From Streptomyces sp. ITFR-21 (GTDB taxonomy: Bacteria; Actinomycetota; Actinomycetes; Streptomycetales; Streptomycetaceae), in assembly GCF_031844685.1 (NCBI RefSeq), contig NZ_CP134605.1, forward strand, positions 3,430,001-3,494,000: a stretch of DNA of 64,000 nucleotides, in the 5' to 3' direction. The position numbers and the translations under genes are program-made. Position 1 is the stretch's first letter. Every line of letters begins with the position of its first letter. The notes beneath the pieces were generated by a model. It had not been told where the DNA came from. It saw only the letters and a list, made by a program, of their open reading frames with translations, and ran no database searches. Of this stretch, positions 51,237-59,100 are shown in pieces.

Positions 51237-52804
51237 ATCAGCGGAGTGAACTCCACCGGCAGCGCCGCCGGCCCCCGCAGCCACACCGAGGGCCGCCAGG
51301 ACAGCTCCTCCGGCGGCCGGGACAGGCGCAGGTCGGGCAGCCGGTCCAGCAGCACCTCGACGGCCGCGGTGGCGATCACCTCGGCGATCTCCGGCGCGGG
51401 CGCCGGGCAGCGGTGCTCGCCGTGGCTGAACGACAGGTGCGCCTGATTGCCGCCGGCCCCCGCCGTGCCCCGGGTGGCGCCGCCGTCGGCCGGGGCGACC
51501 GGGCAGACCTGCGGGTCGGTGTTGGCCGCGGCCAAACCCAGCACCAGGAGGTCGCCCGCGCGGATGTGCCGCCCGGCGAGCTGGGTGTCGCGGGTGGCCC
51601 AGCGGCCGATGAAGTTCTGCGTCGGGGTGTCCGTCCACAGGACCTCGGTGAGCGCCTGCCCCACACTGCGCCGGCCGCCGGACAGCGACACCGCGAAACG
51701 GTCGTCGGTGAGCATCAGCCGCAGCGTGTTCCCTATCCAGTTGGCGGTCGGCTGCTGCCCGGCGGCGATGATGGCGATCAGGTCCTGCACGATCTGCTCG
51801 TCGGTCAGCCCCGCCGGGTGCGCCAGCAGCCGGGACGGCAGATCGGCCCCCGGGGTGTGCCGACGGCGTTCCAGCAGCAGCTCCATGGTGCCGCGGATAC
51901 GGGCGTACGCCATTCCCGCGTCGGGCCCGTCGCTCAGCACCGTGGCGGTGTCGCGTTCCAGCTCGGCGGTCTCGTCGTCGCGCAATCCGAAGAGCCCGGC
52001 GAGCACCCGCAGCGGCACCTGCCCGGCGTACTCCGCCATCAGCTCCGCCCGCCCGGCGCCCGCGAAGCGGTCCACCGCCGCGTCGGCGGCCCGCTCGGCC
52101 TCGAACCGCAGCTCGAACTGGTCGACCCCGGCCAGCACCTCGGAGATCGCGCCGGCCCGCCGCCGGTGCTCGGCGCCCTCGGTGAACAGCACCGACGCGT
52201 TGTGTGCGACGAAGGGCAGCAGCGGCCAGTCCCGGGGCACCCGGTCCCAGGAGTGCCAGCGCCGCGAGTCGCGGGCGAACAGCTCCGGGTTGCCGGTGAC
52301 GTAGTGCACCTCGCGGTAGCCGAGCACCAGCCAGGCGGGCAGGTCGGCGTCGAGCAGCACCGGCGCGACCGATCCGTGCACCCGGCGCAGCATCGCGTAG
52401 AGCGCGGCCGGGTCGCGCTGGAAGGCCGGCGAGTGCAGCCGTACCGGCGCGGCGTCCGGGTGCAGCGGCAGCACGGCCGGCACGTTCAACTGCTCGGGGG
52501 GCCGCCCACCGGGAAGACTGGGCTGCGGCGTCGGCACCGTGGGGCGCGCGGCGGCCTGGTAGGCGCCGGGCTGCGGGACGGCCTGGTACCCGGCCGGCGG
52601 CGGGACCGGCTGGTGGCCGGCCTGCTGCGGCGCCACCGGCACGCCCCGGTACGGGGTCGGCGGGCCGCCCGGGTGCGGATAGGGGCCGGTGTCCGGCTCC
52701 CCCGGCGCGGGGCCGTCGGGTGCCACGGGGATGGTCCAGCTCCCCGGACCCTCCAACGGGGCCTCGGGCACCGGGCCCGGGCCCTGGCCCTGGTACGACG
52801 TCAC
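51233..52804 (-). CDS. Conservon-linked cytochrome P450 (CYP157-like, no ExxR)
   Basis: 523 residues. The first ~110 are a Pro/Gln/Gly-rich disordered extension not found in ordinary bacterial P450s. Then comes a P450 fold with the heme-ligand loop FSHGEHRCPAPAPEIAE (FxxGxxxC present). Two normally conserved features are altered: the K-helix ExxR reads TEVLW, so the Arg is missing, and the I-helix reads AGQQPT rather than AGxxT. Missing ExxR is known for CYP157 enzymes. The GTG at 52804 overlaps the cvnD stop (GTGA). It is the last gene of cvnA-B-C-D-P450. Function unknown. Confidence 0.88.
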   Translation of the reverse strand: MTSYQGQGPGPVPEAPLEGPGSWTIPVAPDGPAPGEPDTGPYPHPGGPPTPYRGVPVAPQQAGHQPVPPPAGYQAVPQPGAYQAAARPTVPTPQPSLPGGRPPEQLNVPAVLPLHPDAAPVRLHSPAFQRDPAALYAMLRRVHGSVAPVLLDADLPAWLVLGYREVHYVTGNPELFARDSRRWHSWDRVPRDWPLLPFVAHNASVLFTEGAEHRRRAGAISEVLAGVDQFELRFEAERAADAAVDRFAGAGRAELMAEYAGQVPLRVLAGLFGLRDDETAELERDTATVLSDGPDAGMAYARIRGTMELLLERRRHTPGADLPSRLLAHPAGLTDEQIVQDLIAIIAAGQQPTANWIGNTLRLMLTDDRFAVSLSGGRRSVGQALTEVLWTDTPTQNFIGRWATRDTQLAGRHIRAGDLLVLGLAAANTDPQVCPVAPADGGATRGTAGAGGNQAHLSFSHGEHRCPAPAPEIAEVIATAAVEVLLDRLPDLRLSRPPEELSWRPSVWLRGPAALPVEFTPLI

Positions 52805-53481
52805 GGTATGGACTCCCAAGCGGACGAAGCGTAGGCCAGCAGATGGTCGACAAGCGTGATCAGTACCCGCTTGGCGGAGTCCCGCCGCCGCGCGTCGCAG
52901 TCGATCAGCGGCACCCCGGGCGGCAGCGACAGCGCCTCGCGCAGCTCGGCCAGGGAGTGCTGCGGCGGGCCGAAGTTGTTGCGGGCGACGATGAAGGGCA
53001 GCCCGTGGTGTTCGAGCCGGTCGATGGCGTACCAGGAGTCGGCGATCCGGCGGGTGTCGACCAGCACCACCGCGCCCATGGTGCCGGAGAACAGCCGGTC
53101 CCACAGGAACCAGAACCGCTCCTGGCCGGGGGCGCCGAACAGGTACAGCACCATCTCGTCATCCAGAGTGATCCGGCCGAAGTCGAAGGCGACGGTGGTG
53201 CTCTGCTTGGTGCCGAGCCCGGCCGGGTCGTCGATGCCGACACCCGCGCGGCTCATGGTCTCCTCGGTGCTCAGCGGCCGGATCTCGCTGACCGCGCCGA
53301 CCAGCGTGGTCTTGCCGACGCCGAAGCCGCCGACGATCGCGATCTTCAGCCCGTCGCTCGCGGTGTCGCGCAGCGGCGGCCCGCTGCCGCCGGACTCCGC
53401 CCACCGGTCCGGCTGTCCCGGCCGTCCCGGTTGCCCCGAGTGCTCGGGGTACTCCGGTGGTTCAAAGGTTCTGGAGGGCAC
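52801..53481 (-). CDS. cvnD: Conservon GTPase CvnD
   Basis: 226-residue small GTP-binding protein (MglA-like/ATP-GTP-binding family). The polar Pro-rich N-terminus (about 1-40) is followed by the P-loop GGFGVGKTT (51-59), the switch II region YLFGAPGQERFWFLW, and ARNNFG at the guanine site instead of NKxD. Partner of the roadblock protein CvnB and the sensor-like CvnA in a membrane-associated switch. GTG at 53481 overlaps the cvnC end by 20 bp. Confidence 0.93.
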   Translation of the reverse strand: MPSRTFEPPEYPEHSGQPGRPGQPDRWAESGGSGPPLRDTASDGLKIAIVGGFGVGKTTLVGAVSEIRPLSTEETMSRAGVGIDDPAGLGTKQSTTVAFDFGRITLDDEMVLYLFGAPGQERFWFLWDRLFSGTMGAVVLVDTRRIADSWYAIDRLEHHGLPFIVARNNFGPPQHSLAELREALSLPPGVPLIDCDARRRDSAKRVLITLVDHLLAYASSAWESIP

Positions 53482-53821
53482 GCAGCACCTTCTTCAGCGT
53501 CTCCGGCGGCGGGACCCGGTCGCCGGACCGGGCGCTGCGCGGATGCCGGGCGCTGATCCGCCCCGCGTCCAGCAGGTCGCCCAGCAGTATCTTCACCACC
53601 GTGACCGGCAGCCCCAGGTACGCGGCCACCTCCACCACGGCGGTCGGACGGCGGCACAGGCGCAGGATCCGTACGTGCTCGGACTGCATCCCGAGGACCG
53701 GTTCGCTCTCCGCGACCACGATCGTCACCAGGTCGAACGGCGACTCCTGCGCGCGGCTGCGGCCCCCGGTGACGGTGTAGAGCCGGTCAGGTTCGCCGCT
53801 GTCGACCGGCCCGCGGTTCAT
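53462..53821 (-). CDS. cvnC: Conservon DUF742 protein CvnC
   Basis: 119-residue DUF742 protein with a winged-helix-like core: LYTVTGGRSRAQESPFDLV, the conserved EHVRILRLCRRPTAVVEVAA, VTVVKILLGDLLDAGRI and the C-terminal LKKVLRALQNL. Overlaps cvnB at its start (ATGA) and cvnD at its end. It probably bridges the other conservon proteins; activity is unknown. Confidence 0.93.
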   Translation of the reverse strand: MNRGPVDSGEPDRLYTVTGGRSRAQESPFDLVTIVVAESEPVLGMQSEHVRILRLCRRPTAVVEVAAYLGLPVTVVKILLGDLLDAGRISARHPRSARSGDRVPPPETLKKVLRALQNL

Positions 53822-54294
53822 GCCCGCCGCTTCCCGCGCGTGCCGTCGAGGGAGCCCGGGCGGGTGCCGTCCGCGGCGGTGGGGTCCGTACGGGACGCGA
53901 TGCGGGGGTCGGTCCGCAGCCGGCTGCCCATCTGTTCGACCAGCTCGTTCATGTGGTGGCCGATGACGCCGGCGTCCGCGTACTCCTCACCGACCACGGC
54001 CAGATGGGCGCCCTCGCCGGCCTCCACGATGAACAGGACGCCGCCGTGGAACTCGGTCATGGACTGCCGGACCCCGCCGCTGCCGTCGCCGAACTCCATC
54101 GAGGCGCCGTGGGCCAGCGCCTGGATGCCGGAGGCTATCGCGGCCAGCTGGTCCGCCCGGTCCACCGAGAGCCCCGACGACAGGCACAGCTTGAGGCCGT
54201 CCCGGGACAGCACCAGCGCGTGTCGGGCGCCGGGTGTCCGCGCCAGCAGTGTCTCCAGCAGCCAGTCCAGACCCTCGTGGTCGGTGGTGGTCAT
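53818..54294 (-). CDS. cvnB: Conservon roadblock/LC7 protein CvnB
   Basis: 158 residues. The roadblock/LC7 fold (about 5-125) shows LDWLLETLLARTPGARHALV, SRDGLKLCLSSGL and LAAIASGIQALAHGAS, then GVLFIVEAGEGAHLAVV. Roadblock proteins act as GTPase-activating or scaffolding partners of MglA-like GTPases, here CvnD. A charged Asp/Arg/Thr tail of ~30 residues ends the protein. The start overlaps the cvnA stop. Confidence 0.93.
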   Translation of the reverse strand: MTTTDHEGLDWLLETLLARTPGARHALVLSRDGLKLCLSSGLSVDRADQLAAIASGIQALAHGASMEFGDGSGGVRQSMTEFHGGVLFIVEAGEGAHLAVVGEEYADAGVIGHHMNELVEQMGSRLRTDPRIASRTDPTAADGTRPGSLDGTRGKRRA

Positions 54295-56447
54295 CTGTCA
54301 CTGTCCCCTCCCGGCGGCGGCCCGGTCGGTACGGTGTTGCCCGCGCCCCCGTCCTCCCCGCCGAAATCGCCGTACCCGCCGCCGCCCGGGGCGAATCCGC
54401 CGAATCCGCTGAATCCCCCGAAGGTGTCACGGCCCCGGCTCCCGGCCGGCAGCTCGTCGTCGGCGGGGTAGTCGGCGGCGTAGTCGGCGTCCGTCAGATA
54501 GCCGGTGTCGGCCGTTTCCACCCGGGACGGGTACGGGCGGGTGCCGGCGGGCCGGCCTCCGAACGCGACTCCGGGCGTGCCGCCGCCTTGGCCGCCGCTG
54601 TCCGCGCCGTCATGGAGACCGCCTTGGACGTTGCCCTGGGAGCCGGCCAGGGAACTGCCCTGGGAGCCGCTCGCGCCGCTGCCCTCGCCATCGGGCCCGC
54701 GGGCCGGGAGCGCGCCCTCCTCGTGGGTCCCGGGACGCGCCTGCGGCGGCTTGCGCCCCGCCGCCGCGTCCCGGAACGCGCTGAACCTCGCCCCCGCCCC
54801 GGCCCGCGACCGGGCCGCCCGCGCCGCCTCCTCCGGGGAGGGGTCGAGCCAGGCCGCCACCGGGTCGGCGGTCAGGTCGCCGTGCTGTGCGGCGGCCAGT
54901 GTCTGGCCGCGGGCCCGCTTGGGCAGCGGTACGGCGGCCGACCGCCCCCCGGGCCCGCCCTGGTGGCCCTGGCCGGGGCGGGCGTGCCCGGCCGCGCCCT
55001 GCGGATCACCCTGCGCCATCCGGCCGCCGGCGAACTCCGCGCCGCCCTCGGGCTGGTAGCCGCCGGCCGCCTGGTATCCGGCGCCGCCCTGGTACGGGGC
55101 CTTGCCCTGGTACCCACCGTCGCCGTAACCGCCGTCCTCCGCCGGGTAGTCGGCGGCCTGCTCGGCCGGCGACCGGGTGAGGATCTTCGGCGGGATCAGC
55201 ACCACCACGCCCGTACCGCCCCGCGAGGACGGCCGGAAGGAGATCAGCAGCCCGTGCTTGCGGGCCAGGCAGCCCACCACCGCCAGGCCCAGCCGGGTGC
55301 CGGACAGCGACCGCAGGTCCAGCGGTTCCCCCGAGACCAGCTTCTGCGCCCTGACCAGCGTCGCGTCCGGCATCACCAGGCCCGCGTCCTCGATGGTGAC
55401 GACCACTCCGGAGTGCGTCTCCTGTACGTAGACGTGCACCTCCTCGGTCGGCGGCGAGAAGTTGCAGGCGTTGTCCATGAGCTCGGCCAGCGCGTGCATG
55501 ACGCCCTCGGCCGCGTAACCGGCGACCGCCGCCGTACTGGTGGAGTGCAGCCGGACCCGCTGGTAGGCGTCGATCCGGCCCATCGCGCCGCGCAGCACGC
55601 TCTCCATCACGATCGGCTTGGTCCACCGGCGCCCCGAGCGCGCCCCGGTGAGCACCGCCACGCTGTCGGCCAGCCGCCCGGCCTGCGCGGTGCAGTGGTC
55701 GAGGTGCAGCAGGTCGCCGAGCACATCCTCGCCGAGGCGGTCCTCCATCTCCCGCAGATCGGCCAGCATCCCGGTGGTCAGCGCCTGGAGCCGGCCGGCG
55801 GCGCTGGCGCAGGCCGCCATCCCGGCGGCCCGCATCCGCTCGCTGGCCGCGATCTCCTGGACCAGCACGCCCAGCAGCCTCTGGTGTGCGGGCCCGGTGG
55901 GCTGCGGCAGCCGGGACAGCACGGTGTCCGCCGAGCCGCCGGCCCGCAGCCGGTCCACCGCCAGCGGGATGGTCACCTCGGCCAGCCGGGCCGTCTCGCC
56001 CTCCAGTGCCGCCGCTCGCGTGGTCTCCGACTTCAGCGCCGCCCGCAGCGACAACTGCGCCTCGGCGGCGGTCCTGCGCTGCACCTCGGTGGCCCGCGCC
56101 GACCTCTGGGCGGCCTCCAGGTCGATGGCGGCGAGCCGGGCCGCCTCCGTGTACCGCTCCGCCTCCCGCGCCGCCTCCGCCTGTAATTCCGCGGTACGGA
56201 ACCGCAGCTCCCGACGCAGCCGGTGCCGCGACATGGCGAGCGCCACCGCGACACCCAGCAGTACGGCGCCCGCCCCACCGGTCACGGTGACGAACGGACG
56301 GTCCACGGTGCTCACCCGGGCCGCCGCCCAGACACAGGCCGCGCCCGCCGCCGCGACGACGGCGAGCGGGAACACGACGGTCCAGGCGGTACGCGCTGGG
56401 CGCCGGTCGGAGGGGGGGACGGATAACGGCGAACTCTGGGCTGACAT
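54291..56447 (-). CDS. cvnA: Conservon histidine-kinase-like membrane protein CvnA
   Basis: 718 residues. Two membrane helices near the N-terminus (about 24-44 and 56-74) enclose a very short external loop. A long coiled-coil region (about 75-150) and a helical linker follow, then an HATPase domain (about 290-415) with LAELMDNACNFSPP (N box), VVTIEDAGLVM and GTRLGLAVVG. There is no clear phospho-acceptor His, as in other CvnA proteins. The C-terminal ~300 residues are Gly/Gln/Pro-rich and disordered. The ATG at 56447 has GAGG upstream; an ATG at 56462 is possible. First gene of the conservon. Confidence 0.92.
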   Translation of the reverse strand: MSAQSSPLSVPPSDRRPARTAWTVVFPLAVVAAAGAACVWAAARVSTVDRPFVTVTGGAGAVLLGVAVALAMSRHRLRRELRFRTAELQAEAAREAERYTEAARLAAIDLEAAQRSARATEVQRRTAAEAQLSLRAALKSETTRAAALEGETARLAEVTIPLAVDRLRAGGSADTVLSRLPQPTGPAHQRLLGVLVQEIAASERMRAAGMAACASAAGRLQALTTGMLADLREMEDRLGEDVLGDLLHLDHCTAQAGRLADSVAVLTGARSGRRWTKPIVMESVLRGAMGRIDAYQRVRLHSTSTAAVAGYAAEGVMHALAELMDNACNFSPPTEEVHVYVQETHSGVVVTIEDAGLVMPDATLVRAQKLVSGEPLDLRSLSGTRLGLAVVGCLARKHGLLISFRPSSRGGTGVVVLIPPKILTRSPAEQAADYPAEDGGYGDGGYQGKAPYQGGAGYQAAGGYQPEGGAEFAGGRMAQGDPQGAAGHARPGQGHQGGPGGRSAAVPLPKRARGQTLAAAQHGDLTADPVAAWLDPSPEEAARAARSRAGAGARFSAFRDAAAGRKPPQARPGTHEEGALPARGPDGEGSGASGSQGSSLAGSQGNVQGGLHDGADSGGQGGGTPGVAFGGRPAGTRPYPSRVETADTGYLTDADYAADYPADDELPAGSRGRDTFGGFSGFGGFAPGGGGYGDFGGEDGGAGNTVPTGPPPGGDSDR

Positions 56448-56665
56448 CAATCGGTACCTCATGGCGGGAGGCCGAACAACCCACCGCCGTGCCGGGGACG
56501 TTGACGTGCGAGCAGTGCGGGTGCGTGGTATTGCGCCACACCTTACTCGCCCAACTCAGCCTTCTCGGGCAGAATGCCGTTCTTTCGTCGCCGTACCGTC
56601 ACCGGACCGTCACAGCTGGTGCAGCCGCCGGCGCCGTCGCCACCGGGCGTCACCGAAATGAGAGG
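56448..56665. other. Intergenic region upstream of cvnA
   Basis: About 220 bp that should contain the cvn promoter (minus strand). No operator or clear -35/-10 recognised. Confidence 0.4.
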
Positions 56666-56693
56666 CGGCCGTCCGGATGCCACCGGACGGCCG
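56666..56693. terminator. Hairpin terminator of the gene at 56779-57603
   Basis: Perfect 11-bp stem CGGCCGTCCGG / CCGGACGGCCG with a 6-nt loop, about 85 nt past the stop (minus strand). Confidence 0.6.
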
Positions 56694-56778
56694 TTACGCC
56701 ATGCCTCTTTCGGACTGGATCGACCACTCCGCCCACTCCGATCGCGGGGTCACCGTCGTCCCCTCCGACCGCCCCGGC

Positions 56779-57603
56779 CTACTTGGTGACCGTGATGTGC
56801 GACAGGATCGCCTCGGCCAGCTCCGGGTCGCCCTCGATCTTCAGCCGGTCGGCCACCGCGGCGGGCCTGACCCGCCCGGCCAGCAGCCGCAGGAACGTCT
56901 CCCAGTCCACCACGAAGGTCACCGCCGGGCCGAGCGAGACCGCCGAGTCGATGGTGCCGCGGCCCTCCGCGTCGACCCGTACCGTCCGCATGAACTCCAG
57001 CGGCCCGTGCACGTCGAAGACCACCGCGGAACCGGGCTTGGCGCCCGCGTCGTGCGCGACCAGCTTGGGCAGCGCGCGCAGCATGAGGTCGCGGGAGAAC
57101 ACGGCCGCGGCGGAGGCGAGGTTGCCCGGCTTGTCGAGCGCCCGGCGCAGGTCCTGCTCGTGCACCCACACGTCGAACACCCGCTCCCACAGCTGCTCTT
57201 CGAGGGTGATCTCGCCGCCGCCGATGGCCCGCACCTCGTGGTCGGGCTGCCGGGACTCGTTCCGCAGCTGCCGGGAGCGGCGGATGATGGTGTACTCCAG
57301 CTCCGAGGTCATCTCGGGCGCGGTGTGGTGGCGGCGGATGTCCACCGGCACCTCGGTGTAGCGGGCCCACTCGTTCTTGATGTGCCGCAGGTCGCTGGGC
57401 AGGCTGTGGATCGGTCGCGGGTCGCCGAGCAGCTCGCACTCGAAGCCGATGACGTGCGAGACGACGTCGCGCACGGACCAGTAGGGGCAGTCCGTGGGCC
57501 GGCTCCACTCCCCCTCGGTCAGTGGCGAGACCATGTCGTTGATGGATTCTACGGAGTGGGTCCAGGCGTCGATGTACGGCTGGAGCTTGCTGTGGACGGT
57601 CAC
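56779..57603 (-). CDS. DinB/maleylpyruvate-isomerase-like protein
   Basis: 274 residues. The N-terminal ~150 residues form a mycothiol-dependent maleylpyruvate isomerase/DinB-like helical bundle: ESINDMVSPLTEGEWSRPTD, DVVSHVIGFE (His) and ERVFDVWVHEQDLRRAL (the HExD-like metal pair). The C-terminal domain (about 175-274) is SCP2-like or DUF-type, ending AILSHITVTK. Such actinobacterial proteins are mostly uncharacterised mycothiol S-transferase relatives. GTG at 57603 with GAGGGG upstream. Divergent from the nitrilase 139 bp away. Confidence 0.82.
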   Translation of the reverse strand: MTVHSKLQPYIDAWTHSVESINDMVSPLTEGEWSRPTDCPYWSVRDVVSHVIGFECELLGDPRPIHSLPSDLRHIKNEWARYTEVPVDIRRHHTAPEMTSELEYTIIRRSRQLRNESRQPDHEVRAIGGGEITLEEQLWERVFDVWVHEQDLRRALDKPGNLASAAAVFSRDLMLRALPKLVAHDAGAKPGSAVVFDVHGPLEFMRTVRVDAEGRGTIDSAVSLGPAVTFVVDWETFLRLLAGRVRPAAVADRLKIEGDPELAEAILSHITVTK

Positions 57604-57741
57604 GGGACGGGACCCCTCGACATTCGGTGCGCGGTCGTGGTGGTTGGCGCCTAAGTTACGCTGCGCGCGGGCGCCCACGCAGTGCTTTCGAGTGACGATG
57701 GTAGGCCCGACTTGACGACCCAACGTATGGGCGGTGACCCG

Positions 57742-58542
57742 GTGCGCGCAACGCTTGTGCAGATCGACGTGGACACGGAGGAAACGGTCGCGGACCGCCG
57801 GGAAAGGGCGGCCCGACTGGTCCGTGCCCAGGCCGGGGCGGACCTTGTGGTGCTGCCCGAGCTGTGGCCGGTCGGCGCGTTCGCGGCGGACGCCTTCGCC
57901 GCGGAGGCGGAACAGGCGGCCGGCGGACCGACCGCCGCCGTGATGGGCGCGGCGGCGCGCGACGCGGGGGTGTGGCTGCACGCGGGCTCCGTCGTCGAGC
58001 GGGACTTTTCCCAGGAGGGCGGCCCGCTCTACAACACCTCGCTGCTCTTCGCGCCCGACGGCACGCTGCACACGACGTACCGCAAGATCCACCGCTTCGG
58101 CTTCGACCGGGGCGAGGCCGTGCTGATGACGGCCGGTGACCGGATCGCCACCGCCCGGCTGCCGCAGGCCGTCCTCGGCCTCGCCACCTGCTACGACCTG
58201 CGCTTCCCCGAGCTGTTCCGGCTGCTGCTGGACGCGGGCGCGCAGGTGCTGGTGGTCCCGGCCGGCTGGCCGGCCCGCCGGCTCGCGCACTGGCGGGTGC
58301 TGGTCCGGGCGCGGGCGATCGAGTCCCAGGCGTACGTCCTGGCCTGCGGTACGGCGGGCACCCACGCGGGCGTCGAGCAGGCCGGCCACAGCATGGTGGT
58401 GGACCCCTGGGGCGAGGTGCTGGCCGAGGCGGGGCCGGGCGAGCAGCTGCTGACCGTCGAGCTGGACCCCGCCCGGGTGGCGGCCACCCGGGCGGAGTTC
58501 CCGGTCCTGCGGGACCGTGTGCTGGGAATGCCGACGCCTTAG
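57742..58542 (+). CDS. Carbon-nitrogen hydrolase (nitrilase superfamily)
   Basis: 266-residue amidase-type hydrolase. The catalytic Glu-Lys-Cys triad is visible: VVLPELWP, TYRKIHRFGFD and ATCYDLRFPEL. VLVRARAIESQAYVLACG and GHSMVVDPWGEVLAEAG complete the fold. Probably an omega-amidase or a repair amidase; substrate not decided. GTG at 57742 was chosen because GGGCGGTGA, close to the full Shine-Dalgarno sequence, lies 4-5 nt upstream; ATG 57727 and TTG 57712 are alternatives. Converges with the LURP-one-like gene, 24 bp apart. Confidence 0.9.
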   Translation: MRATLVQIDVDTEETVADRRERAARLVRAQAGADLVVLPELWPVGAFAADAFAAEAEQAAGGPTAAVMGAAARDAGVWLHAGSVVERDFSQEGGPLYNTSLLFAPDGTLHTTYRKIHRFGFDRGEAVLMTAGDRIATARLPQAVLGLATCYDLRFPELFRLLLDAGAQVLVVPAGWPARRLAHWRVLVRARAIESQAYVLACGTAGTHAGVEQAGHSMVVDPWGEVLAEAGPGEQLLTVELDPARVAATRAEFPVLRDRVLGMPTP

Positions 58543-58566
58543 GCGTACGTACGGCGGCCGCGCCCG

Positions 58567-59061
58567 CTACTCCTCTTCGTGCTCCCGTTCCACCAGGCGG
58601 TCCACGCACACCGCGATCGCGATCAGCATGCCCGCGTCGGCGTCCTCACGTTGCACGTCGACCGCGTACGCGTCCCGGAGGGTGAACCACTTGCGGGAGA
58701 TGCGGGCGAGCCGGTCGCCCTCGTACTCGATGTCGTATTCCTTGTCGATGATGTCCCCGCGCACCTCCAGTTCCTCCCCGGAGGCCAGCTCGGCCCGGTA
58801 GACGTCGCGGAACAGCGTCAGCCGCTTCTTCCTGACCGTGACCAGCGTGTCGCCGCCGCGCTCGATCAGCATCGTGTCCCGCAGGCTGACCAGCTTCTTG
58901 TGGATGACCGCGACCACGGCCCCGCCCGGGTCCTGGAGCTCCAGGGTGTCCCGCAGCCGCATGACCTTGCCGTTTACGTAGAACGCGCGCTCGCCGCGCT
59001 CGTCCTCGATCCAGTAGTCGTCGCCGATGGCGAACATCTTCTCCCGCACCACGTATTTCAT
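58567..59061 (-). CDS. LURP-one-related (tubby-like) protein
   Basis: 164 residues, one 12-stranded tubby/LOR barrel. Typical opening KYVVREKMFAIGDDYWIEDE, then repeats of the form VNGKVMRLRDTLEL, IHKKLVSLRDTMLI and VRKKRLTLFRDVYR, ending in a hydrophobic helix (GMLIAIAVCVDRL) as in tubby folds. Biological role unknown in bacteria; phospholipid binding is possible by analogy. The start is 39 bp from the divergent thioredoxin-NHL gene. Confidence 0.88.
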   Translation of the reverse strand: MKYVVREKMFAIGDDYWIEDERGERAFYVNGKVMRLRDTLELQDPGGAVVAVIHKKLVSLRDTMLIERGGDTLVTVRKKRLTLFRDVYRAELASGEELEVRGDIIDKEYDIEYEGDRLARISRKWFTLRDAYAVDVQREDADAGMLIAIAVCVDRLVEREHEEE

Positions 59062-59100
59062 GGGGAACGCCTACCCCCGGTGATGCGGTTGGATGGGGGC
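59062..59100. promoter_or_regulatory. 39-bp divergent spacer with back-to-back leaderless promoters
   Basis: Plus strand: TTGGAT (59089-59094) ends 6 nt before the ATG at 59101. Minus strand: TAGGCG (59073-59068) ends 6 nt before the ATG at 59061. Any -35 elements must overlap the opposite promoter or gene. Confidence 0.45.
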
